A stretch of 64,000 bases of DNA from Brevundimonas sp. UBA7506. Lineage in GTDB: Bacteria > Pseudomonadota > Alphaproteobacteria > Caulobacterales > Caulobacteraceae. Position numbers and translations under genes: made by a program. The notes below the pieces were generated by a model, which worked only from the letters and a program-made list of their open reading frames with translations, was not told where the DNA came from and ran no database searches. The stretch lies in assembly GCF_002479495.1 (NCBI RefSeq), contig NZ_DLNQ01000007.1, positions 62,001-126,000 on the forward strand. Direction: 5' to 3'. This document shows, in pieces, positions 25,611 to 33,247 of the stretch; position 1 is the stretch's first letter; every line of letters begins with the position of its first letter.

Positions 25611-26861
25611 GTGAACATCCCCGTACGCCCGCCGGAGGGCGAGAACAGCCGCGCATGGCCGGCCGACGTCGACGCCGCCGTGCCCTACTGGGTCTATACG
25701 GACCCCGCGATCTACGCCGAGGAACTGCAGAAGATCTGGTACGGGCCGCACTGGCTCTATGTCGGTCTGGAGTGCGAGCTGACCGAGGTCGGCGACTGGA
25801 AGACGACGACCCTGGGCGAGAAGCCCTGCGTCATGGTCCGCTCGGGCGAGGACGAGATCTCGGTCGTCGAGAACCGCTGCGCCCACAAGGGCGTCAAGTT
25901 CTGCCAGACCCGCACCGGCCACTCCAAGGAACTGATCTGCCCCTATCACCAGTGGTCCTATGCCCTGAACGGCGACCTGCAGGGCGTGCCCTTCCGCCGC
26001 GGCGTCAAGCGCCAGGGCGGGATGCCGTCGGACTTCGATCCCAAGGACCACAGCCTGAACAAGCTGCGCGTCGAGGTGGTCAACGGCGTGGTCTGGGCCA
26101 CCTTCTCGGACGAGACGCCGCCCTTCCGCGAGTATCTCGGCGAGAAGTTCTGGAAGCACTACACCCGCGTCTATGACGGCCGGAAGCTGGAGGTGCTGGG
26201 CTACAACCGTCAGCACATCCCCGCCAACTGGAAGCAGATGCAGGAGAACATCAAGGACCCCTATCACGCGGGCCTTCTGCATGTGTTCTTCGCCACCTTC
26301 GGCCTGTTCCGCGCCGACCAGAAGTCCGCCGTCGATATCGACGACGAGGGCCGCCACGGCATCCTGATCTCGCGCAAGGGCGAGCAGGAAAAGACCGAGG
26401 CCATGGCCGATATCCGCAACTTCCAGGGCGATCTGGTGCTGGAAGACCCCCGCGTCATGGACGTGGTGCAGGAGTTCCCCGGCGAGGAAACCGTCGGGAT
26501 GATCACCATCTTCCCCAGCGTGATCCTGCAACAGCAGGTCAACAGTCTGACCACGCGCCAGATCGTGCCCAAGGGCGTCGGTGGCTTTGACTTCCACTGG
26601 ACCCACTGGTGCTACGCCGACGACACGCCGGAGATGCGCCTGCGCCGCACGCGTCAGGCCAACCTGTTCGGCCCGGCGGGCTTCGTCTCGGCCGACGACG
26701 GCGAGGTTCTGGAAATGACCCAGCAGGGCGCCGCCGGTTCGCCGGACGAGCACTTCATCCTGCAGATGGGCGGCCGCGAGATCGCCCCGACCGACCATCA
26801 GGTCACCGAGACCGCCGTGCGCGGCATGTACCGCTACTGGCGCAAGGTGATGGGCCTGTGA
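25611..26861 (+). CDS. Rieske aromatic ring-hydroxylating oxygenase large subunit (salicylate 5-hydroxylase-like)
   Basis: A 416-residue oxygenase alpha subunit. The Rieske [2Fe-2S] ligands are Cys90-x-His92 and Cys110-x2-His113; the mononuclear iron site is Asp216-PY-His219-x4-His224, with the same spacing as in naphthalene dioxygenase. The gentisate genes directly downstream make salicylate 5-hydroxylase (NagG-like), which converts salicylate to gentisate, the most likely activity; other substituted benzoates are possible. The start is taken as GTG 25611, preceded by GGGAG; an in-frame ATG at 25572 would add 13 residues and overlap the promoter. The small subunit overlaps its stop by GTGA. 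Confidence 0.85.
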   Translation: MNIPVRPPEGENSRAWPADVDAAVPYWVYTDPAIYAEELQKIWYGPHWLYVGLECELTEVGDWKTTTLGEKPCVMVRSGEDEISVVENRCAHKGVKFCQTRTGHSKELICPYHQWSYALNGDLQGVPFRRGVKRQGGMPSDFDPKDHSLNKLRVEVVNGVVWATFSDETPPFREYLGEKFWKHYTRVYDGRKLEVLGYNRQHIPANWKQMQENIKDPYHAGLLHVFFATFGLFRADQKSAVDIDDEGRHGILISRKGEQEKTEAMADIRNFQGDLVLEDPRVMDVVQEFPGEETVGMITIFPSVILQQQVNSLTTRQIVPKGVGGFDFHWTHWCYADDTPEMRLRRTRQANLFGPAGFVSADDGEVLEMTQQGAAGSPDEHFILQMGGREIAPTDHQVTETAVRGMYRYWRKVMGL

Positions 26862-27337
26862 GCGACGCCATGACTATTGCTCGTGACGAGATCCGCGACC
26901 TGTATGACGCCTATTACGGCGTGCTGGACGATGTCGATCTGCACGCCTGGCCCGACTTCTTCACCGAGGACTGCCTGTATCGGGTGATCCCGCGCGAGAA
27001 CTACGACGCCGGCTACACCCTGTGCACCATGCAGGCCGAGAGTCGGGGCATGCTGAAGGACCGGGTGACCGGCCTGACGCGGACCCAGATGTATGCGCCG
27101 CGATATTACCGTCGCTTTCCCACCGCGCCGCGCGTGACGGCTCAGGACGAGGGGAGCGTCAGCGTCCGTCACAACCTGCTGGTGGTGCAGACCCTGGTCG
27201 ACAAGCAGTCGGACATCATCCTGTCCGCTGTCTGCCACGACCGCATCGTCCGCGACGGCGACCGCCTGCGCTTTGTCGAGCGTATCGTCGTCTTCGATTC
27301 CGAAATGATCCCCAACAGTCTGGTGTACCCCGCATGA
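26858..27337 (+). CDS. Rieske oxygenase small subunit
   Basis: A 159-residue beta subunit of the ring-hydroxylating oxygenase, with the NTF2-like fold: IRDLYDAYYGVLDDVDLHAW, then FFTEDCLYRVIPREN and a strand-rich C-terminus ending FDSEMIPNSLVYPA. The beta subunit has no cofactor and helps form the alpha3beta3 hexamer. It matches NagH-type subunits in size. GTG 26858 overlaps the large-subunit stop by 4 bp; ATG 26870 is the alternative. Its own stop overlaps the ferredoxin start (ATGA), so the three are translated in a coupled series. Confidence 0.87.
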   Translation: MSDAMTIARDEIRDLYDAYYGVLDDVDLHAWPDFFTEDCLYRVIPRENYDAGYTLCTMQAESRGMLKDRVTGLTRTQMYAPRYYRRFPTAPRVTAQDEGSVSVRHNLLVVQTLVDKQSDIILSAVCHDRIVRDGDRLRFVERIVVFDSEMIPNSLVYPA

Positions 27338-27663
27338 CCGAAGCCGCGACCCTGTCGTGGGTGGCGACCCTGCCGCCCTCGGCCCTCGAAGAGCACGGCG
27401 TCGCCAAGGCCAGCGCCAACGGCCTGAACGTCGCCCTCTATGTCGTGGACGGCGAGTATTTCGCCACCGCTGACCTGTGCACCCACGGCGCCGCCAGTCT
27501 GTCCGACGGCTTCCTGGACGGCGAGCTGATCGAATGCCCCCTGCATCAGGGCACCTTCAATGTGAAGACGGGCGCGCCGGTCGATGCGCCGTGTTCGGTC
27601 GCCGTGCGCAGCTTCCCGGTCAAGCTGCAGGACGGACTGCTGCACGTCGGCATGGAGGGCTGA
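27334..27663 (+). CDS. Rieske-type ferredoxin of the oxygenase
   Basis: A 109-residue [2Fe-2S] ferredoxin with Cys49-x-His51 (CTHG) and Cys68-x2-His71 (CPLHQG), the exact Rieske ligand pair. It carries electrons from the FAD reductase encoded at 24300-25487 to the oxygenase large subunit. It starts at ATG 27334, overlapping the small-subunit stop by 4 bp, and is followed after 3 bp by the gentisate dioxygenase gene. Confidence 0.92.
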   Translation: MTEAATLSWVATLPPSALEEHGVAKASANGLNVALYVVDGEYFATADLCTHGAASLSDGFLDGELIECPLHQGTFNVKTGAPVDAPCSVAVRSFPVKLQDGLLHVGMEG

Positions 27664-27666
27664 GCC

Positions 27667-28722
27667 ATGCACGAGGTCCTGTCCAACGACCAGCAGTCCC
27701 AGCTGAACGCCCTCTATGAGCAGATGGAGCCCGAAGGCCTCTATCCCCTGTGGGAAAAGCTGTCGGCCCTGGTCCTGCCCAAGCCGGATTCTCCCGCCAA
27801 GGTGCACAAGTGGTCCTATGACAATGCGCGCGACTACCTGATGCGGGCGGGCGACCTGATCAGCGCCAAACAGGCCGAGCGCCGGGTGCTGATCCTGGAA
27901 AACCCCGGCCTGCCGGGCCATTCGGGCATCACGCCCAGCCTCTACGCCGGTCTGCAACTGATCCTGCCGGGCGAGATCGCTCCGGCCCACCGCCACGCCC
28001 AGTGCGCTCTGCGCTTCGTCATGGAGGGCGGCGGCGCCTATACCTCGGTGGACGGCGAGAAGGCGGTGATGCAGCCCTTCGATCTGGTGCTGACGCCGGG
28101 CGGCCAGTGGCACGACCACGGCAATCCGACCGAGACGCCGATGATCTGGCTGGACGGTCTGGACATCCCCACCGTCCGTCACTTCGACGCCAGTTTCGCC
28201 GAGGGCTATTCGGAAGACCAGTTCCCCGAACAGGCCCCGGCCGGCGACAGCCTGAACCGCTATGGTCGCAACATGCGTCCGCTGAAGGGCCACACGGCGG
28301 ATCGCCGTCCGGCGCATCAGCCCCTGTTCCACTATCCCTACGCCGAGTGGCGACCGGCGCTGGACGCCATGGCCGAGAGCGGCGCCGAGATCGACCCGCG
28401 TCTGGGCCACGCGCTGGAGTTCATGAACCCGATCAACGGCGGGCCGATCATGGCCACCATCTCGGCCCATGTCCGCCTGCTGCCGGGAGGCTTTGAGTCC
28501 AAGCCGCGCCGCTCGACCGACGGCACCATCTTCGTGGTGGTCGAAGGGACGGGCGAGGCGGTGATCGAGGGCGAGACCATCGCCCTGAAGCCGCGCGACA
28601 TCGTGGTCGTGCCGTCGTGGAAATCGGTCGCCTTCAAGGCGGCCAGCCGACTGGTCCTGTTCGGATACTCCGACAAGGCCTGTCAGGAAAAACTGAACCT
28701 CTACAAGGAAGAGAACGCATGA
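27667..28722 (+). CDS. gentisate 1,2-dioxygenase
   Basis: A 351-residue double-cupin Fe(II) enzyme that opens gentisate between C1 and C2 to give maleylpyruvate. The N-terminal cupin has the ligand pair His108-x-His110 (APAHRHAQCALRF) and His149 (GQWHDHGNPT). The C-terminal cupin (about 255-345) repeats the fold with a partly degraded ligand set, as usual for the family. Length agrees with characterised enzymes (about 340-370). ATG 27667; the next gene overlaps its stop by ATGA. Position after the hydroxylase and before the hydrolase fixes its substrate as gentisate. Confidence 0.93.
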   Translation: MHEVLSNDQQSQLNALYEQMEPEGLYPLWEKLSALVLPKPDSPAKVHKWSYDNARDYLMRAGDLISAKQAERRVLILENPGLPGHSGITPSLYAGLQLILPGEIAPAHRHAQCALRFVMEGGGAYTSVDGEKAVMQPFDLVLTPGGQWHDHGNPTETPMIWLDGLDIPTVRHFDASFAEGYSEDQFPEQAPAGDSLNRYGRNMRPLKGHTADRRPAHQPLFHYPYAEWRPALDAMAESGAEIDPRLGHALEFMNPINGGPIMATISAHVRLLPGGFESKPRRSTDGTIFVVVEGTGEAVIEGETIALKPRDIVVVPSWKSVAFKAASRLVLFGYSDKACQEKLNLYKEENA

Positions 28723-29414
28723 GCCTGCTGTTCCAACCGCAAGCGCCCGTGCTTGCCCCGACCAACACCGGGGACGAATTCCCGGTCCGCCGCATCTTCT
28801 GCGTCGGCCGCAACTATGCCGCTCACGCCCGCGAAATGGGCCGCGACCCGGACCGCGAGCCGCCCTTCTTCTTCACCGCCTGGGCCGAGACCGTCGTGCC
28901 GGACGGCACGACCATCGCCTATCCGTCCAAGACCGAGAACTTCCACTATGAGGCCGAGCTGGTGGTCGCCATCGGCAAGGGCGGTCGCGACATCGCCGTC
29001 GAGGACGCGCTGGACCACGTCTGGGGCTACGCCACCGGCCTGGACATGACGCGCCGCGACCTGCAGCTGGAAGCCCGCGCGCAAGGCCGTCCGTGGGACA
29101 CCGGCAAGAACGTCGAGCAGTCGTCGCCGCTGGGCCTGATCCACAAGGCGGGCGAGGGCTTTGATCCCGAGAACGGCAAGATCGAGCTGACCGTCAACGG
29201 CGAGGTCAAGCAGTCGGCGGACCTGGCCGACCTGATCTGGCCGGTGGCCGACATTGTCGCCTACCTGTCGGGTCTGTGGGAGATCCAGCCCGGCGACCTG
29301 ATCTATACCGGCACCCCCGCCGGCGTCGGTGCTGTGGTTCCTGGCGACGCCATGACCGTGACCATCGACGGCCTGACCTCCCTCAACATCAAGGTCGGCC
29401 CGCCCGCCGCCTGA
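28719..29414 (+). CDS. fumarylpyruvate hydrolase (FAH family)
   Basis: A 231-residue member of the fumarylacetoacetate hydrolase family. The start of the domain reads IFCVGRNYAAHAREMG; metal ligands sit in NFHYEAELVVAIG (Glu residues), and GTPAGVGAVVPGD marks the C-terminal end. The short form matches NagK-type enzymes that split fumarylpyruvate into fumarate and pyruvate, the last step of the pathway. It begins at ATG 28719 with an ATGA overlap. The region to the next gene (29415-29485) contains a T-run but no clear terminator hairpin. Confidence 0.9.
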   Translation: MSLLFQPQAPVLAPTNTGDEFPVRRIFCVGRNYAAHAREMGRDPDREPPFFFTAWAETVVPDGTTIAYPSKTENFHYEAELVVAIGKGGRDIAVEDALDHVWGYATGLDMTRRDLQLEARAQGRPWDTGKNVEQSSPLGLIHKAGEGFDPENGKIELTVNGEVKQSADLADLIWPVADIVAYLSGLWEIQPGDLIYTGTPAGVGAVVPGDAMTVTIDGLTSLNIKVGPPAA

Positions 29415-29485
29415 CCCTTTTTTCTAACATCATCAACACAAGGAGAGGCGCGCGACAGACGCGCCCTCCACGGAGGACAACACAA

Positions 29486-30820
29486 ATGGCAGCCATGGGT
29501 GAGGGGGGCGGAAACGCCGTCATCGACCGGGCCGAGTTCGGCCCGCTACAGTTCGGCGTCACGGCGCTGTGCTTCATCATCGCCATGCTCGACGGCTTCG
29601 ACACCCAGTCGATCGCCTTCGTCGCGCCCAAGATCGCCGAGGACTGGGGCCTGGCCCCGTCGGCGTTCGGCCCGATCTTCGCCATCGGCCTTCTGGGCCT
29701 GACGGTCGGCGCCTTCACCCTGAGCCCGGCGGCGGACAAGTTCGGCCGCAAGACGGTCATCCTGATCTCGACCTTCATCTTCGGCCTGTTCGCCCTGCTG
29801 ACGGCCTTCTCGACCTCGATGAACGAACTGCTGATCTATCGCTTCATCACCGGCGTCGGTCTGGGCGCCGCCATGCCCAACATCATCGCCCTGACCAGCG
29901 AATACGGCCCGGCCCGTCTGCGCGCGACCCTGGTGACGGTCATGTTCTGCGGCTTCCCGCTGGGCTCGACCATCGGCGGTCTGATCTCGACCTGGTTGAT
30001 CGCGACCTGGGACTGGCATTCGGTCTTCGTCGTCGGCGGCGTCTTGCCGCTGCTGCTGCTGCCGGTGCTCTATTTCATGCTGCCGGAATCGGTGCGTTTC
30101 CTGGTCGCCAAGGGCGCGCCGGAGCACAAGATCGCCCCGATCGTGAAGAAGATCGACGCTGACGCCTCGGTCAGCGAATTCATCGCCGGCCTGAAGCACG
30201 AGCAGACGTCGGCGGCCAAGGGCTTCTCGGTCTTCCAGCTGTTCCGTGAAGGCCGCGCCCCCGTGACCCTGCTGCTGTGGGTCGCCTTCTTCATGAACCT
30301 GCTGGTCATGTACTTCCTGGTGAACTGGCTGCCGACCCTGCTGAAGGGCGCCGGTCTGCCGCTCGGCATGGCCATCCTGTCCACCGCCACCCTGAACCTG
30401 GGCGGCGTCGTCGGCGCCATCGTCCTGGGCCGGATGATCGACAAGATCAGCCCCTACGTCGTCCTGGGTTCGGCCTACGCCGCCTCGGCCGCCTTCATCG
30501 CCCTGCTGGCCTTCGGCGGCACGAACCTGACGGTCCTGCTGGTCGGCGCGGCCCTGTCCGGCTTCGGCGTCGTCGGCGCCCAGATCGGCTGCAACGCCCT
30601 GACGGCGGCTGTCTATCCGACCGCCATCCGCGCCACCGGCGTGGGCTGGGCCCTGGGCGTGGGCCGGATCGGCGCCATCGTCGGTCCGCTGGTCGGCGGC
30701 GTGCTGCTGGCCGCCGGCTGGAGCCCGCAGAACCTGATCCTGCTGGCGGTCATCCCCGCCGTGATCGCCTCGATCGCGGTCTTCACCCTCGGCGGCGTGC
30801 GCCGTCGCGCCGGAGTCTGA
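29486..30820 (+). CDS. aromatic acid:H+ symporter (AAHS family MFS)
   Basis: A 444-residue major facilitator with about 12 membrane helices. The AAHS signatures are present: LDGFD (35-39) in helix 1, where the Asp residues are needed for aromatic-acid transport, and DKFGRK (84-89) between helices 2 and 3. PcaK, BenK and GenK are relatives. In this operon it probably imports salicylate or gentisate across the inner membrane with a proton. ATG 29486 has GGAGGA upstream; readings extended to 29276 overlap the hydrolase gene and are not credible. The GST gene begins 4 bp after its stop. Confidence 0.9.
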   Translation: MAAMGEGGGNAVIDRAEFGPLQFGVTALCFIIAMLDGFDTQSIAFVAPKIAEDWGLAPSAFGPIFAIGLLGLTVGAFTLSPAADKFGRKTVILISTFIFGLFALLTAFSTSMNELLIYRFITGVGLGAAMPNIIALTSEYGPARLRATLVTVMFCGFPLGSTIGGLISTWLIATWDWHSVFVVGGVLPLLLLPVLYFMLPESVRFLVAKGAPEHKIAPIVKKIDADASVSEFIAGLKHEQTSAAKGFSVFQLFREGRAPVTLLLWVAFFMNLLVMYFLVNWLPTLLKGAGLPLGMAILSTATLNLGGVVGAIVLGRMIDKISPYVVLGSAYAASAAFIALLAFGGTNLTVLLVGAALSGFGVVGAQIGCNALTAAVYPTAIRATGVGWALGVGRIGAIVGPLVGGVLLAAGWSPQNLILLAVIPAVIASIAVFTLGGVRRRAGV

Positions 30821-30824
30821 CCCC

Positions 30825-31454
30825 ATGATCCTGCACGGTTATTTCCGCTCCACGGCCTCCTGGCGGGTTCGTATCGCCCTGGGCCTCAAGGGACTGGAGG
30901 CCGTGCAGGTCATCCATCACCTGCGCAAGGGCGAGCAGCGGGCGCCGGAATATCTGGCGCTCAACCCGCAGGGCCTGCTGCCCGCCTTCGTCACCGACGA
31001 CGGCGCGGTCCTGACCCAGTCGCTGGCCATCATCGAATATCTCGACGAGACCTCGCCCGAGCCGTCGCTGCTGCCCGCTGATCCGGTGCCACGGGCCAGG
31101 GTCCGCGCCGTGGCCCAGGCCGTCGCCTGCGACATCCACCCGGTGCAGAACCTCAAGGTGCTGCAACGCCTGCGCGACCTCGGTCTGGGCGAAGACGTGG
31201 TTCAGGCCTGGGCCGCCACGGTCATCGAGGAAGGCCTCGATGCGGTCGACAAGCTGCTGGCCGACCAGCCGGGGCCCTTCGCCTTCGGCGACGCTCCGAC
31301 CCTGGCCGACCTGTGCATCGTGCCGCAGCTGGGTAACGCCCGCCGTTTCGGCGTCGAGGTGCGCTGGCCGCGCCTGCTGGCCATTGAAGCCGCCTGCCTC
31401 GAACTGCCCGCCTTCCAGAACGCCGCCCCGGGCCGACAGCCCGACGCCGAATAA
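30825..31454 (+). CDS. maleylpyruvate isomerase (zeta-class GST)
   Basis: A 209-residue glutathione S-transferase with the zeta-class active-site motif STASWRVRIAL near residue 9-19 and the glutathione-binding TQSLAIIEYLDE. Zeta enzymes isomerise maleylpyruvate or maleylacetoacetate to the fumaryl form using glutathione. Between a gentisate dioxygenase and a fumarylpyruvate hydrolase, the maleylpyruvate reaction (NagL-like) is the obvious role. It follows the transporter closely and precedes the outer-membrane channel gene by 56 bp. Confidence 0.9.
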   Translation: MILHGYFRSTASWRVRIALGLKGLEAVQVIHHLRKGEQRAPEYLALNPQGLLPAFVTDDGAVLTQSLAIIEYLDETSPEPSLLPADPVPRARVRAVAQAVACDIHPVQNLKVLQRLRDLGLGEDVVQAWAATVIEEGLDAVDKLLADQPGPFAFGDAPTLADLCIVPQLGNARRFGVEVRWPRLLAIEAACLELPAFQNAAPGRQPDAE

Positions 31455-31510
31455 ATCACCCCAATTGAACCGAGCGCGGAGCCAACCGCGCCCTTTCCCG
31501 GAGGACATCC

Positions 31511-32959
31511 ATGAGTATCGCCGCTGCGGCCGCCGCCGCATTGCTTTCGCACGCCCCCATGCCCGCCGACGCCGAGGCGGCGATCCAGACCGCGCCCGCT
31601 GCGGTTCCGGTCGCCGCGCCTGCCGCCCCGGCCGCGCCGCCGCCGTTCAAGCTGATCAATCACGACGAGAACTACGCTTATCTGGCTGATCCGGCCAGGC
31701 GCACCTCGACCTGGTCGAAGTTCAAATATGTGCCGGTCGGCGGCGAGGGCAGCCCCGTCTGGGCCAGCTTCGGCGGCGAGCTGCGCTTCCGCGCCGAGCA
31801 CCGCGACAATGAGCGCTTCGGTCGCGGCGCTCAGGATACCGGCGGCGACTTCCAGACCCGCGCCCGCCTGTGGGGTGAACTGAACCTGGGCTCTTCGCTG
31901 CGGGCCTTCGTCGACGTGCAGGACGCCCGCACCTCGGGCCTGGCCAGCGGCGAGCCGGTGATCGAGGAAAACCGCACGGACCTGCATCAGGCCTTCGTTG
32001 AAGCGAAGACTGGTCTCGGCGGAGGCACGGTGCGCGTCCGCGCGGGCCGTCAGGAGTTCGGCCAGGGCGGCTTCCGCCTGTTCGACATGCGTGAGGGCGC
32101 CAACGCCCGCGTGGCCCTGGACATGGTGCGGGTCCTGTATGACAGCCCGACCGGCTGGAGCGGCGGCGCCTTCGCCGGCTACGCCCTGCGTGAAGGCAAG
32201 GCCTCGTGGGACGACGCCACCAACTTCGATTATCGCCTCTATGGCGCGACGGCGGCCAGGACGCTGGGGCAGGGAGCGACGGCGCCGAAGCTTGAGCTGC
32301 TCTACGCCAACACCGACCGTCTGACGACGCCGTTTTACGGTCAGGTCGCGGGGCGCGACGACCGCGACACCCTGTCGGTGCGCCTGTCGGGCAAGGTCGC
32401 GCCCTGGGACTATGAGATCGAGGCGGTCAAACAGTGGGGCTCGTTCCGCGATCTCGACATCGACGCCTGGTTCGTCTCGGCGGTCGGCGGGCGCACCTTC
32501 TCGAGCGTGAAGTGGTCGCCGCGCCTGGCCGTGCGTCTGGACGTCGGCTCGGGCGACAAGGACCCTAACGACGGCAAGCTGAACAGCTTCAACCCCCTGT
32601 TCCCGCAGCCGGCGGCCCTGCGCACCGATCTGGGTTTCGCCAACATGGTGCTGCTGCAGCCCGAGGTGACGGTGCGCCCGTCGCCCAAGCTGACCCTGGG
32701 CGCCAACACCGCCGGCCTGTGGCGTCAGAGCAAGGACGACGGCCTCTACGCCCTGTCCGGCATGGTTCTGCGCGGCGCCAATGAAGGACAGTCGTCCTAT
32801 GTCGGCTGGCGCACCGGCGTCTTCGCCCGCTACGCCTTGACCCCCTATGTCTCGCTGATGGGCGTCGCCAACTACACCAAGGCCGGCGACTTCCTGAAGG
32901 AGACCGGGACGGCGGAAGACCAGTCCTATCTCGGGACCTTCCTGACCTTCCGCTTCTGA
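31511..32959 (+). CDS. alginate-export-like outer membrane channel
   Basis: A 482-residue beta-barrel protein. It has an alanine/proline-rich leader (about 1-45, signal peptide plus linker) and then amphipathic strands typical of AlgE-like (alginate_exp) channels: ASFGGELRFRAEHRDNE, DFQTRARLWGELNLG and VRAGRQEFGQGGFRLFD. It ends with TFLTFRF, the C-terminal phenylalanine recognised by the barrel assembly machinery. Related proteins accompany aromatic catabolic operons, so passive uptake of the aromatic acid across the outer membrane is likely. ATG 31511 has CCGGAGGACATCC before it. A terminator follows at 32993. Confidence 0.82.
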   Translation: MSIAAAAAAALLSHAPMPADAEAAIQTAPAAVPVAAPAAPAAPPPFKLINHDENYAYLADPARRTSTWSKFKYVPVGGEGSPVWASFGGELRFRAEHRDNERFGRGAQDTGGDFQTRARLWGELNLGSSLRAFVDVQDARTSGLASGEPVIEENRTDLHQAFVEAKTGLGGGTVRVRAGRQEFGQGGFRLFDMREGANARVALDMVRVLYDSPTGWSGGAFAGYALREGKASWDDATNFDYRLYGATAARTLGQGATAPKLELLYANTDRLTTPFYGQVAGRDDRDTLSVRLSGKVAPWDYEIEAVKQWGSFRDLDIDAWFVSAVGGRTFSSVKWSPRLAVRLDVGSGDKDPNDGKLNSFNPLFPQPAALRTDLGFANMVLLQPEVTVRPSPKLTLGANTAGLWRQSKDDGLYALSGMVLRGANEGQSSYVGWRTGVFARYALTPYVSLMGVANYTKAGDFLKETGTAEDQSYLGTFLTFRF

Positions 32960-32992
32960 CCATTCGGCTCTGAGCCTGGCGTTACAAATGAG

Positions 32993-33027
32993 GAGCCCCG
33001 TCGCCGCGACGGGGCTCTTTCTTTTTG
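32993..33027 (+). terminator. rho-independent terminator of the aromatic operon
   Basis: An 11-bp perfect stem (GAGCCCCGTCG / CGACGGGGCTC) with a 3-nt loop is followed by TTTCTTTTT. It ends the operon that began near 25550. Confidence 0.9.
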
Positions 33028-33247
33028 CGCCAGAGACGATCCGAGGGCTCGGCGCCACGGCGTCAGCACGGGTGCGGCGGGCGTTCCATCGATGCTCGAG
33101 GCTGTGGCGATACTGCAACGGCGTTACGTCAAAAGCGTCTTCATTGCGGTTGCGGTGGTGCAATTGCGGCGGTTTTGGCGAAGTTTGATGAACTTGTCGT
33201 AATGAAAATGTTGCTGTTCGGACTCGTTGAGAAACGGGAGGGACGGG

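Noticed and set aside
25608..26798. 396-codon minus-strand frame opposite the oxygenase large subunit
   Set aside because: The plus strand carries intact Rieske and iron-site motifs; the reverse frame has none.
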